Shown: piece by piece, positions 24,627 to 33,017 of the stretch
Numbering within the stretch: position 1 is the stretch's first letter
Layout: every line of letters begins with the position of its first letter
From: Bradyrhizobium sp. RP6
GTDB lineage: Bacteria; Pseudomonadota; Alphaproteobacteria; Rhizobiales; Xanthobacteraceae
DNA: 64,000 nt
Assembly: GCF_003837805.1 (NCBI RefSeq)
Contig: NZ_RQIT01000010.1
Span: 1-64,000 of the forward strand
Reading direction: 5' to 3'
Position numbers and translations under genes: made by a program
Notes under the pieces: model-generated
Databases searched by the model: none
Seen by the model: only the letters and a program-made list of their open reading frames with translations
Told to the model about the DNA's origin: nothing

Positions 24627-26880
24627 GCTCAACCTCACCAGCGCGCCCGCCCATCTCAGGCACGGCTCGAATATCGGCCAGCCGCTGACCCGCCGTGACG
24701 GCATCCTCAAGGTCACGGGACAGGCGACCTATGCCGCCGACAATCATCCGCCCGGCATGCTGTTCGCGGTGATCGCCGTATCCAGCATCGCGCGTGGCCG
24801 CGTGACTTCGCTTAATGTCGCCGCGGCCAAGCGCCATCCCGGCGTCGTCGACGTCATGACGCCGGACCACAAGCCGCAGCTCGCGATCGATCCGGAGATC
24901 AAGACCAATCCGTTCGTGTTCCGGATGGAAGCGTTGCACAGCAACGAAGTCCGTTACGCCAACCAGCCTATCGCGGTCGTGATCGCGGAGACGCTGGAGG
25001 CGGCCACGGAAGGCGCGGCGCTGCTGGCGCCTCGCTACGAGACCCTGCCTCCGCTGGTCGGCCTCGACGCCGGCGAGAGTTTCGTGCCGCCCGTTGTCGG
25101 CGTCGGAAACCCCGCCGAAAATCACCGCGGCGATGTCGAGGCGGGCCTTGCCTCGGCCGAGAAGCGGATCGACGCGACTTACGAGACGCCGCCGCAATAT
25201 CACAACGCGATGGAGCCGCATGCGATCGTGGTTCAATGGGATGGCGACAGGCTGTCCGTGGACATGCCGACCCAGGGTCTGATGCTGTCGCTGGCGCGCA
25301 TTGCCGAACTGTTCGGCATCGCGCACGACAAGATCCACATTCGCAGTCCCTTCCTCGGCGGCGGCTTCGGCTCCAAGGGGCTGATGGGCGGTCCGCCGGT
25401 CCTCGGTATCATGGCCGCCAAGCTCGTCGGCAAGCCGGTCAAACTGGTGCTGCGCCGTGAGCAGATGTACGGCCCGGTCGGCCATCGCGCGCCGACGCGT
25501 CAGAGACTACGCATTGGCGCCGATGGCGAGGGACGTCTGACCGCGCTCGATCACCATGCGCGGACCGTGTCGAGCACGTTCGACGATTTCTACGAGCCGG
25601 CCGCCGATGCCTCGCACACGCTCTATGCGGCGCCTGCGATCCGCACCTCGCATGACGCCGTGCGCGTCAACACCGGCACGCCGCTGTTCATGCGCGCGCC
25701 GGGTGAGGCGACCGGCTCGATCACGCTCGAAAGCGCGATCGACGAGATGGCCTGGGCCTGCGGCATGGATCCGCTGGCCTTCCGCCTGAAGAACTACGCC
25801 GAGGTCGAGCCGATGACGGGCAGACCGTTCTCCTCCAAGGCGCTGCGAGCCTGTTACGAGCAGGGCGCAGCGCGCTTCGGCTGGGCGAAGCGGTTGCTGC
25901 AGCCGCGGCAGATGCGCGACGATGCCGGCCTTCTGGTCGGCTGGGGCATGGGGACCGCGACCTTCCCGGCGCTGATGTTCCAGGCCGAAGCCCGGGCGGC
26001 GATCCGCCGCGACGGCTCCGGCGTGATGGAAATCGGCGCGCACGATATGGGGCAGGGCGCCTGGACGGCGCTCGCCCAGATCGCCGCCGACGGTCTTGGC
26101 CTCGATGTCGACCGCGTGGAGTTCAAGGCGGGGACGTCAGACCTGCCGGATGCCGGCATTGCCGGTGGCTCGGCGCACACGGCCACCGCCGGTGCGGCGA
26201 TCCACAGTGCCGGAGCGGCCGTGATTGCCAGGCTCGCCGATCTCGCCACCAATGACGAACGCTCGCCGTTGTTCGGCGCCGGCAATGCCGGCGTGATCGC
26301 GCGCGATGGCAGGTTGATCCGTCGCGACGACGAGAGCCGCAGCGAGAGCTATTCCGAGATCCTGGCGCGAGCCGGCGTCGCCGAGGTCGAGGCGCGCGGC
26401 ACCGGCGCGCCGAACCCTGCCGCGATGGAGGAATATGCGATGCACGCCCACGGCGCGGTGTTCGCGGAAGTGAAGGTCGATCCCGAGCTCGGCCAGGTCC
26501 GCGTCACCCGCATGGTCGGGGCCTTCGCGGCCGGGCGCATCGTCAATCCGCGCATGGTGCAGAGCCAACTGTTCGGCGGCATGATCTGGGGCATGTCGTT
26601 CGCGCTGCACGAGGAGGCCATCACCGACCGGCGCAGCGGACGGATCATGAACGCCAATCTCGGTGAGTACCACATCCCGGTGAATGCCGACGTGCCGCCA
26701 TTCGACGTGATCACGGTCGAGGAGCACGATCCGCATGTGAATGCGCTCGGCATCAAGGGCGTCGGCGAGATTGGCATCACCGGCAGCGCCGGTGCGGTCG
26801 CCAACGCGGTCTGGCACGCAACCGGCGTGCGCGTCCGCCGCTTTCCGATCCGGATCGAGGAGTTGCTGACGCAGCTTTGA
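24619..26880 (+). CDS. Aldehyde oxidase/xanthine dehydrogenase family, molybdenum subunit (PaoC/YagR-like)
   Basis: A 753-residue large subunit binding the molybdenum cofactor. The family blocks are present: GQATYAADN, SPFLGGGFGSKG, GHRAPTRQRLRIGADGEG, APGEATGSITLESAIDEMAW, GAHDMGQGAWTALAQIAADG and GIKGVGEIGITGSAGAVANA, the last holding the catalytic Glu (in GVGEIG). Such enzymes oxidise aldehydes to acids. ATG 24619 overlaps the FAD gene stop; the extra in-frame 111 codons upstream are antiphase sequence of that gene. No PaoD/XdhC-like cofactor-insertion gene follows, which is unusual for this operon type, so a chaperone elsewhere in the genome is likely. Confidence 0.95.
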   Translation: MPELNLTSAPAHLRHGSNIGQPLTRRDGILKVTGQATYAADNHPPGMLFAVIAVSSIARGRVTSLNVAAAKRHPGVVDVMTPDHKPQLAIDPEIKTNPFVFRMEALHSNEVRYANQPIAVVIAETLEAATEGAALLAPRYETLPPLVGLDAGESFVPPVVGVGNPAENHRGDVEAGLASAEKRIDATYETPPQYHNAMEPHAIVVQWDGDRLSVDMPTQGLMLSLARIAELFGIAHDKIHIRSPFLGGGFGSKGLMGGPPVLGIMAAKLVGKPVKLVLRREQMYGPVGHRAPTRQRLRIGADGEGRLTALDHHARTVSSTFDDFYEPAADASHTLYAAPAIRTSHDAVRVNTGTPLFMRAPGEATGSITLESAIDEMAWACGMDPLAFRLKNYAEVEPMTGRPFSSKALRACYEQGAARFGWAKRLLQPRQMRDDAGLLVGWGMGTATFPALMFQAEARAAIRRDGSGVMEIGAHDMGQGAWTALAQIAADGLGLDVDRVEFKAGTSDLPDAGIAGGSAHTATAGAAIHSAGAAVIARLADLATNDERSPLFGAGNAGVIARDGRLIRRDDESRSESYSEILARAGVAEVEARGTGAPNPAAMEEYAMHAHGAVFAEVKVDPELGQVRVTRMVGAFAAGRIVNPRMVQSQLFGGMIWGMSFALHEEAITDRRSGRIMNANLGEYHIPVNADVPPFDVITVEEHDPHVNALGIKGVGEIGITGSAGAVANAVWHATGVRVRRFPIRIEELLTQL

Positions 26881-26892
26881 GGGATAGGGCGG

Positions 26893-26914
26893 GGCGGAAT
26901 CTTCTCGCTCCGCC
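26893..26914. terminator. Hairpin after the aldehyde oxidase operon
   Basis: GGCGGA (26893-26898) pairs with TCCGCC (26909-26914), between the convergent ends of the molybdenum subunit and the small gene at 26923. No T-run follows. Confidence 0.45.
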
Positions 26915-26922
26915 GCGTCTCG

Positions 26923-27075
26923 TTAATGCAGCTTCTTGCGGATCGCCTTGAGCGCCTCTCGCTGCGTTTCGATGTATTCGGCGATGGCCTTGCGCAACTC
27001 GCGCGAATGGAGCTTGTCGGCGTCGCGCTGGACTTCGTCGAGCGCAGCTTCTGCATTGGCGAGCGTGATCTTCAT
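26923..27075 (-). CDS. Small helical protein of 50 residues, function unknown
   Basis: The ATG at 27075 opens a 50-codon frame ending in TAA at 26923. The product is highly charged and almost wholly helical, with heptad-like spacing (ALDEVQRDADKLHSRELRKA, then EYIETQREALKAIRKKLH). A purine-rich GGG lies about 11 bases upstream. No domain is recognised. Amino-acid bias, a start and stop that fit the gap between two genes exactly, and the coiled-coil pattern argue for a real gene, as does the absence of any overlapping better frame. It is convergent with the aldehyde oxidase operon. Confidence 0.6.
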   Translation of the reverse strand: MKITLANAEAALDEVQRDADKLHSRELRKAIAEYIETQREALKAIRKKLH

Positions 27076-27262
27076 CTGCGAGCCCTGTTACGAAGCGGCC
27101 CCGGAGTGCCTCGGCATCCGGGCGATAACCTCAGCACCTTTTGCGCCAGGCTGCTCGGCTATGGTTCGCAATATATAGCGGTGCGGCCCGCGGAAATTGA
27201 GATGGCTCAAGCTCCGTAAGAAACCGGTGAGTCCGTAAGAGTCCGGATATCTTGTCGCGCCT

Positions 27263-27811
27263 TCAGAACGTCGGCGGCGTGCAGGCCGAGATCACCTCGC
27301 ACGGCTTGCCGCCGACGCAGCGGAAGCGATGCGGACGGCGGCTCTCGAAATAATAGGCATCGCCGGGATTGAGGATGCGGCGCTCGTCCTCGACGGTGAC
27401 CTCGAGCTTGCCAGAGATCACGATGCCGCCTTCCTCGCCCTCATGGACGAGGTGGACGCGGCCGGTGTCGCTGCCGGGCTCATAGCGCTCCTTCAGGATC
27501 TGCAGGCTACGGCCGAACAGATTGTCGCCGACCTGCCGGTAGGAGATCGGCTTCTTGCCGACCTCCGTCAGCTCCTCGGCACGGTAGAAGATCTTGCGCC
27601 TGGACTCCGGCTCCAGCGCGAAGAACTCGGCGAGTCCCATCGGGATGCCGTCGAGGATGCGCTTGAGCGCCCCGACCGAGGGGTTCATCTGGTTGGATTC
27701 GATCAGCGAGATCGTCGAATTGGTGACGCCCGCGCGCTTGGCCAGCTCGCGCTGCGACAGCTTGTGGCGCGCCCGGATGAATCGCAGCCGTCCACCGATG
27801 TCGACGCTCAT
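27263..27811 (-). CDS. XRE-family regulator with C-terminal cupin domain (PuuR-like)
   Basis: A 182-residue regulator. The N-terminal helix-turn-helix of XRE type (RHKLSQRELAKRAGVTNSTI) spans about residues 15-65, and a cupin sensor domain spans about 110-180 (LVHEGEEGGIVISGKLEVTV, LNPGDAYYFESRRPHRFRCV). The layout is that of PuuR and related regulators of amine and amino acid catabolism. It is divergent from the aminotransferase gene at 27959 with 147 bp between, so that gene is its likely target. A second, unrelated-length XRE-cupin regulator lies at 30744. Confidence 0.93.
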   Translation of the reverse strand: MSVDIGGRLRFIRARHKLSQRELAKRAGVTNSTISLIESNQMNPSVGALKRILDGIPMGLAEFFALEPESRRKIFYRAEELTEVGKKPISYRQVGDNLFGRSLQILKERYEPGSDTGRVHLVHEGEEGGIVISGKLEVTVEDERRILNPGDAYYFESRRPHRFRCVGGKPCEVISACTPPTF

Positions 27812-27958
27812 AGCCCAAGCCCTGTTGCAGGTGTTGCGGATCGCGCAAATATGCACCGGCAGCCCCAGTCGAATCAATGGCTTGCAGGTCGCCAGAAAAG
27901 GACTTGTTGCGGTTCCGAAACCGTGGCTCAGCTATGGGGTCAGCAAAGGAGCGCGGCC

Positions 27959-29287
27959 GTGACCCTTCATCAGATTCCGAACACCATCAAGACCGATTCG
28001 TACTGGATGCCGTTCACGGCCAACCGGCAGTTCAAGAAGTCGCCGCGTCTGTTTTCCTCGGCCGAGGGCATGTACTACACCAGTGTCGACGGCCGCCAGG
28101 TGATCGACGGCTCGGCCGGCCTCTGGTGCGTCAATGCCGGCCACGGCCGCAAGCAGATCGCTGCCGCCGTCGAGCGCCAGCTGATGACGCTGGACTTCGC
28201 GCCGTCGTTCCAGATGGGCCATCCGCTGGCATTCGACTTCGCCGAGCGTCTCGCCGAGATCGCCCCGAAGGGTCTCGACCGCGTCTTCTTCACCAATTCC
28301 GGCTCCGAGTCGGTCGACACCGCGCTGAAGATCGCGCTCGCCTATCACCGCGCCAACGGACAGGCGAGCCGCACCCGCCTGATCGGCCGCGAGCGCGGCT
28401 ATCACGGTGTCGGCTTCGGCGGCACCTCGGTCGGCGGCATGGTCGCCAACCGCCGCGCCTTCACCACCCTGCTGCCGGGCGTCGATCACATCCGCCACAC
28501 CCATGATCTCACCCGCAATGCCTTCGCTAAGGACCTGCCCGAGCATGGCGCCGAGCTCGCCGACGATCTCGAGCGTCTGGTCGCCCTGCACGGCGCCGAG
28601 ACGATCGCCGCCGTCATCGTCGAGCCGGTGCCGGGTTCGACCGCGGTGCTGCCGCCGCCCAAGAACTATCTCCAGCGCCTGCGCGCGATCTGCGACAAGC
28701 ACGGCATCCTCTTGATTTTCGACGAGGTCATCACCGGATTCGGCCGCCTTGGCACGCCGTTCGCCGCCAACTTCTTCGGCGTCACGCCGGACCTGATGAC
28801 GACCGCCAAGGGCATCACCAACGGCACCGTGCCCTGCGGCGCGGTGTTCGCCAGCCGCAAGATCTACGACGGCATGATGAACGGCCCGGAGAACCAGATC
28901 GAGCTGTTCCACGGCTACACCTATTCGGCGCATCCGGTGGCGTGTGCCGCCGGCATCGCGACCCTCGACATCTACAAGGACGAGGGCCTGCTCACGCGCG
29001 GTGCCTCGCTCGCCGAATACTGGCGCGATGCGCTGCATTCGCTGAAGGGGCTGCCGAACGTGGTCGACATCCGCAACTGCGGCCTGATGGGTGCGGTCGA
29101 GCTCGCACCGCGCGACGGCGCGGTCGGCGCGCGCGGCTATGACATGCTGGTCGAATGCTTCAACAGCGGCCTCTATCTTCGCACCGGCGGCGACTCCGTC
29201 GCGATGTCGCCTCCGCTCATCGTCGAGAAGAGCCACATCGACCAGATGGTCTCGATCCTCGGCGACGCCATCAAGAAGGTGGCCTGA
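27959..29287 (+). CDS. Class III omega-amino acid:pyruvate aminotransferase
   Basis: A 442-residue PLP enzyme of aminotransferase class III, of the beta-alanine (omega-amino acid):pyruvate transaminase group. N-terminal DSYWMPFTANRQFKKSPRLF is typical of that group. The cofactor signature runs from the FDEVITGFGRLG segment to the PLP lysine in MTTAKGITNG. The GTG at 27959 has AAAGGAG about seven bases upstream and is preferred to any earlier codon in a frame shared with the regulator antisense. Possible substrates are beta-alanine, gamma-aminobutyrate and similar terminal amines. The DadA-like gene follows within 70 bp. Confidence 0.92.
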   Translation: MTLHQIPNTIKTDSYWMPFTANRQFKKSPRLFSSAEGMYYTSVDGRQVIDGSAGLWCVNAGHGRKQIAAAVERQLMTLDFAPSFQMGHPLAFDFAERLAEIAPKGLDRVFFTNSGSESVDTALKIALAYHRANGQASRTRLIGRERGYHGVGFGGTSVGGMVANRRAFTTLLPGVDHIRHTHDLTRNAFAKDLPEHGAELADDLERLVALHGAETIAAVIVEPVPGSTAVLPPPKNYLQRLRAICDKHGILLIFDEVITGFGRLGTPFAANFFGVTPDLMTTAKGITNGTVPCGAVFASRKIYDGMMNGPENQIELFHGYTYSAHPVACAAGIATLDIYKDEGLLTRGASLAEYWRDALHSLKGLPNVVDIRNCGLMGAVELAPRDGAVGARGYDMLVECFNSGLYLRTGGDSVAMSPPLIVEKSHIDQMVSILGDAIKKVA

Positions 29288-29357
29288 TAATTGCTCTCGC
29301 CGTTGCGAGTTGTTTCCTTGCAGCGGCGAGCGTGATGCCGCGGGAGTTTGACGAAGC

Positions 29358-30623
29358 GTGAAAGTTCTGATCCTCGGCAGCGGTGTCATCGGTGTCACCT
29401 CTGCCTACTACCTCGCACGTGCCGGTCATGACGTGACGGTCGTCGACCGTCAGCCCGAGCCGGCACTGGAGACCTCTTTCGCCAATGCCGGCGAGGTGTC
29501 GCCGGGCTATTCCTCGCCCTGGGCCGGCCCCGGCGTGCCGGTGAAGGCGGTCAAGTGGCTCTTGATGAAGCACGGCCCGCTGGTGATCCGGCCGAAGCTC
29601 GATCCTGTCATGTGGGTCTGGCTGCTCAAGATGCTGCGCAACTGCACCAGCGAGCGCTACGCCGTCAACAAGAGCCGGATGATTCCGATCGCGGAATACA
29701 GCCGCGATTGCCTGCGCGACCTGCGCCGCGACATCGGCATCCAGTATGACGATCGCGCGCAAGGCACGCTGCAGCTGTTCCGCTACCAGGCGCAGCTCGA
29801 CGGCACCGGCGAAGACATCGCGGTGCTCAAGCAATACGGCGTGCCCTTCGAGGTGCTGAGCCGCGAGGGCTGCATTGCTGTCGAGCCGGCGCTCGGCGGC
29901 GTGAAGGAAAAGTTCGTCGGCGGCCTTCGTCTGCCGCAGGACGAGACCGGCGACTGCCACATGTTCACGCAGTCACTCGCCAAGCACGCCCAGGCGCTCG
30001 GCGTGCGCTTCATGTTCAACACCGGCATCGATCGCATCGTCACCGACGGCGCGCGCGTCAGCGGCGTCGCGACCAGTGCCGGCCTGTTGCAGGCAGATAG
30101 TTACGTGCTCGCGCTCGGCAGCTATTCGTCGCAGATGGTCGCGCCGCTCGGCATCTCGCTGCCGGTCTATCCGGTGAAGGGCTATTCGATCACGGTGCCG
30201 ATCAACGACGCCTCCGGCGCGCCGGAATCGACCGTGATGGACGAGAGCTACAAGGTCGCGATCACCCGCCTCGGCGATCGCATCCGCGTCGGCGGCACCG
30301 CCGAAATCTCGGGCTTCTCGGACAAGCTCTACGATGCGCGCCGCGCCACGCTCGATCATTCGCTGACCGACCTGTTCCCGCGCGGCGGCGATCTCGCCAA
30401 GGCGACGTTCTGGAGCGGCCTGCGCCCGATGACGCCGGACGGCCCGCCCGTGATCGGCCCGACGCACTACGCCAATCTCCTCCTCAACACCGGCCACGGC
30501 ACGCTCGGCTGGACCATGTCCTGCGGCTCGGGCCGCGTGCTCGCCGACATGCTGTCGGGCAGGAAGCCGGACATCGACGTCAGCGCGCTGACGGTGGATC
30601 GGTACAAGCACCGGTTCGGCTAG
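29358..30623 (+). CDS. D-amino acid dehydrogenase (DadA-like) flavoprotein
   Basis: A 421-residue FAD-dependent oxidoreductase of the DAO family, matching the small subunit DadA of D-amino acid dehydrogenase. The FAD motif VLILGSGVIGVTSAYYLARA begins at residue 3, VDRQPEPALETSFANAGEVS is typical of DadA, and the C-terminus carries GLRPMTPDGPPVIGPT and NTGHGTLGWTMSCGSGR. It deaminates D-amino acids (often D-Ala) to keto acids, donating electrons to the respiratory chain. The start is GTG 29358. It is co-directional with the aminotransferase 70 bp upstream. Other amine substrates are possible. Confidence 0.9.
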   Translation: MKVLILGSGVIGVTSAYYLARAGHDVTVVDRQPEPALETSFANAGEVSPGYSSPWAGPGVPVKAVKWLLMKHGPLVIRPKLDPVMWVWLLKMLRNCTSERYAVNKSRMIPIAEYSRDCLRDLRRDIGIQYDDRAQGTLQLFRYQAQLDGTGEDIAVLKQYGVPFEVLSREGCIAVEPALGGVKEKFVGGLRLPQDETGDCHMFTQSLAKHAQALGVRFMFNTGIDRIVTDGARVSGVATSAGLLQADSYVLALGSYSSQMVAPLGISLPVYPVKGYSITVPINDASGAPESTVMDESYKVAITRLGDRIRVGGTAEISGFSDKLYDARRATLDHSLTDLFPRGGDLAKATFWSGLRPMTPDGPPVIGPTHYANLLLNTGHGTLGWTMSCGSGRVLADMLSGRKPDIDVSALTVDRYKHRFG

Positions 30624-30633
30624 ACTCTATCCA

Positions 30634-30721
30634 CGTCATTGCGAGCGCAGCGAAGCAATCCAGTAACTGTCCGCGGTGACAGTCTGGATTTGCTTCGTCG
30701 CAAGGGCTCCTCGCAATGACG
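30634..30721. repeat. Intergenic inverted repeat (family E)
   Basis: Arms CGTCATTGCGAG (30634-30645) and CTCGCAATGACG (30710-30721) match perfectly over 12 bp, with a further near match of GAAGCAATCCAG and CTGGATTTGCTTC inside. It lies between the convergent ends of the DadA-like and XRE-cupin genes and could also serve as a terminator. Confidence 0.85.
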
Positions 30722-30743
30722 GGTGGTTACGTTGCGAACAGCG

Positions 30744-31451
30744 CTACCCGGCCCCCGTCACGCAATTCACCCACAGCACCACGGACTTCGCATCGTTCGC
30801 CGGATTTGAAAACCGGTGCGGCCTTCGGCTCGCGAAGCGAAAACTGTCGCCGCTCTTCAGCGACCACGTCTCGCTGTCGACCGTCAGCATCATCTCGCCT
30901 TCGAGCACGAGGCCGGCTTCTTCACCATCATGAGTGTAGAGTTCGTCCCCGGTGGAGCCGCCGGGCTCCAGATGCACCAGGAACAGGTTGAGCTTGTTGT
31001 CGGCGCTGGCCGGGCTCAGCAACTGTTTTGACACGCCGGTGCGCCAGAGCTTCAACTCCGGGCGTTGCAGGCCGCGCGTCACCACCTGGTCGGATGCGCC
31101 GTCGGCGCTCGGGCTCGCGCCGAACAGCGCGGCGATCCCGACGCCGAGCATGTCGGCGAGCGTTGCCAGCACGCGCAGCGACGGCGAGGACAGCCCGCGC
31201 TCGATCTGGCTGAGGAAGCCGATCGACAGGTCCGTCCGCGCAGCAACCGTTTCCAGCGAGAATTGCCTGACCCGCCTGAGATCCCTGATGCGGCGGCCGA
31301 CGGCGACGTCCATCGCCGGCTCGGCCACTTTGGCGACGGCTTTCACCTTGGCCGGCTTTTTCCTGGCCGGCTTTGCGGCGGCAGGTTTGCGCATTCTTTT
31401 GCCACCGCTCACGCCAACCGCTTCCTTCATGTGCATGAAAACCGCTTGCAT
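30744..31451 (-). CDS. XRE-family regulator with C-terminal cupin domain and lysine-rich N-terminus
   Basis: A regulator of up to 235 residues. A basic Lys/Ala/Pro tail (KPAAAKPARKKPAKVKAVAK) precedes the XRE helix-turn-helix (DLRRVRQFSLETVAARTDLS, IGFLSQIERGLSSPSLRVL), and a cupin domain lies in the last third (HDGEEAGLVLEGEMMLTVDS, LKSGDSFRFASRRPHRFSNP). The basic tail could add non-specific DNA binding. The start is uncertain: ATG at 31451, 31436 or 31430 are all possible and none has a good ribosome site. It is divergent from the amino-acid ABC transporter operon. A perfect palindrome at 31473-31492, just before this gene, is a likely operator. Confidence 0.9.
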   Translation of the reverse strand: MQAVFMHMKEAVGVSGGKRMRKPAAAKPARKKPAKVKAVAKVAEPAMDVAVGRRIRDLRRVRQFSLETVAARTDLSIGFLSQIERGLSSPSLRVLATLADMLGVGIAALFGASPSADGASDQVVTRGLQRPELKLWRTGVSKQLLSPASADNKLNLFLVHLEPGGSTGDELYTHDGEEAGLVLEGEMMLTVDSETWSLKSGDSFRFASRRPHRFSNPANDAKSVVLWVNCVTGAG

Positions 31452-31472
31452 CGATCGCGAAAGTGTGACCAA

Positions 31473-31492
31473 ATTTTCATATTGGTGAAAAT
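31473..31492. promoter_or_regulatory. Operator-like perfect palindrome between the XRE-cupin gene and the ABC operon
   Basis: Arms ATTTTCA and TGAAAAT are separated by six bases (TATTGG), giving a 20-bp A/T-rich dyad in otherwise GC-rich DNA. It lies about 80 bp before the transporter gene and right next to the regulator start region. This position suits binding by the XRE-cupin protein itself, controlling both genes. Confidence 0.7.
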
Positions 31493-31573
31493 AGGCCGAA
31501 ATGGCTTGGCTCGCAACGTCTGATCACGACAATCGCGAGCGCCGCCACCGGCCGGACCCAAAGGGGGAATGCG

Positions 31574-32332
31574 ATGAAGCGTTTTGTTCAGGCCGCAGTC
31601 GCGGCGCTCGCGATTGCCGCAGCAGTGCCGGCTTCGGCGCAACAAGTGCTGAAGGTCGGCTCGACGCCCACGGGCATTCCCTTCACCTTCCTCGACACCA
31701 AGACCAACACCATCCAGGGCATCATGGTCGATCTCATCACCGAGGTCGGCAAGGATGCCGGCTTCAACGTGCAGATCGAGCCGATGCAGTTTTCGGCACT
31801 GATCCCGTCGCTGACATCGAGCAAGATCGACATCATTGCGGCTGCGATGTTCATCACGCCGCCGCGCAAGGAGGTCGTCGACTTCTCCGACCCGATCTAC
31901 AGCTACGGCGAGGGCCTCGTGGTGCCGAAGAGCGACACCAAGGCCTACGCCACGCAGGACGATCTGAAGGGCGAGACGGTCGGCGCCCAGGTCGGCACCG
32001 CCTTCGTCGACGCGCTGAAGAAGACCGGCCTGTTCGCCGAAGTGAAGGCCTACGACACCATTCCCGACATCCTGCGCGACGTGAACACCGGCCGCCTCAA
32101 GGCCGGCTACGCCGATTATCCGATCCTCGCCTACAATCTGAAGCAGGGCGGCTTCCCCGAGGTGCGCCTGGTCGACGGCTACAAGCCGGTCACGGTCGGC
32201 TCGGTCGGCATCGGCGTGCGCAAGGGCGAGACCGCGCTGCTCGGCAAGATCAATGTCTCGCTCGCGAAGCTCAAAGCCAACGGCACCATCGACAAGATCC
32301 TCGATAAATGGGGCCTGAAGGCGCAGGGTTGA
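31574..32332 (+). CDS. Amino-acid ABC transporter, periplasmic substrate-binding protein
   Basis: A 252-residue protein with a clear signal peptide (MKRFVQAAVAALAIAAAVPASAQ, cleaved near residue 23) and the SBP family 3 fold. Family segments include GIPFTFLDTKTNTIQGIMVD, ALIPSLTSSKIDIIAAAMFI and GETVGAQVGTAFVDALKK. It binds a polar amino acid or amine in the periplasm and delivers it to the permease encoded next. ATG 31574 follows GGGGGA. It is the first gene of a four-gene operon (binding protein, permease, ATPase, oxidase). Confidence 0.93.
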   Translation: MKRFVQAAVAALAIAAAVPASAQQVLKVGSTPTGIPFTFLDTKTNTIQGIMVDLITEVGKDAGFNVQIEPMQFSALIPSLTSSKIDIIAAAMFITPPRKEVVDFSDPIYSYGEGLVVPKSDTKAYATQDDLKGETVGAQVGTAFVDALKKTGLFAEVKAYDTIPDILRDVNTGRLKAGYADYPILAYNLKQGGFPEVRLVDGYKPVTVGSVGIGVRKGETALLGKINVSLAKLKANGTIDKILDKWGLKAQG

Positions 32333-32363
32333 TCGTCAGCGTCTGATCGATGAAGGCTGCCCG

Positions 32364-33017
32364 ATGAAAGGCTTCTGGCACGACGCCGTCGAGTTCTTCC
32401 CGATCCTGATGAATGGCGTCGCGCTGACGATCGTCGTCACGATCGGCTCGCTGCTGCTCTCGACGGTGCTGGGCCTCGTCTGGGCGATGATGCGGGTCTC
32501 CGGCATCAAGGCGCTGTCGATGCTCAGCGCCAGCCTGATCAACGTGATCCGCGGCATCCCGATCATCGTGCTGTTGTTCTACCTCTATTTCGTGATGCCC
32601 GATCTCGGCGTCACGCTGTCGGCGCTGCAGGCCGCGATCCTCGGGCTCGGCATCGCCTATTCGGCCTACCAGGCCGAGAATTTCCGCGCCGGCATCGAGG
32701 CGATCGACAAGGGCCAGATCGAGGCGGCGCAGTCGATCGGCATGGGCTGGTGGCTCACCATGCGGCGCGTGGTGCTGCCGCAGGCCGTGCGCATCGTGCT
32801 GCCGCCCTACGGCAATGTCATGATCATGATGCTGAAAGACTCCTCGCAAGCTTCGACCATCACGGTCGCCGAGCTCGCGCTGCAAGGCAAGCTGATCGCG
32901 TCCTCGACCTTCAAGAACACCAGCGTGTTCACGCTGGTGGCGCTGATGTATCTCACCATGAGCATTCCGCTGATCCTCTTGGTCCGTCACTTCGAGAAGC
33001 GGGCCGGCAAGCGATGA
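32364..33017 (+). CDS. Amino-acid ABC transporter, permease
   Basis: A 217-residue inner-membrane permease of the polar amino acid (HisMQ/PAAT) type with about five transmembrane helices. The EAA loop that contacts the ATPase is EAAQSIGMGWWLTMRRVVLP around residues 121-140, and the family line INVIRGIPIIVLLFYLYFVM is present. It overlaps the ATPase gene by ATGA, so the two are translationally coupled. A single permease gene suggests a homodimeric channel. Confidence 0.94.
   Translation: MKGFWHDAVEFFPILMNGVALTIVVTIGSLLLSTVLGLVWAMMRVSGIKALSMLSASLINVIRGIPIIVLLFYLYFVMPDLGVTLSALQAAILGLGIAYSAYQAENFRAGIEAIDKGQIEAAQSIGMGWWLTMRRVVLPQAVRIVLPPYGNVMIMMLKDSSQASTITVAELALQGKLIASSTFKNTSVFTLVALMYLTMSIPLILLVRHFEKRAGKR

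Noticed and set aside
27834..27923. Operators for the first XRE-cupin regulator
   Set aside because: Two inverted repeats with only 5-bp arms (TTGCG/CGCAA and CGGTT/AACCG) exist, but such short dyads are expected by chance in this GC-rich gap.
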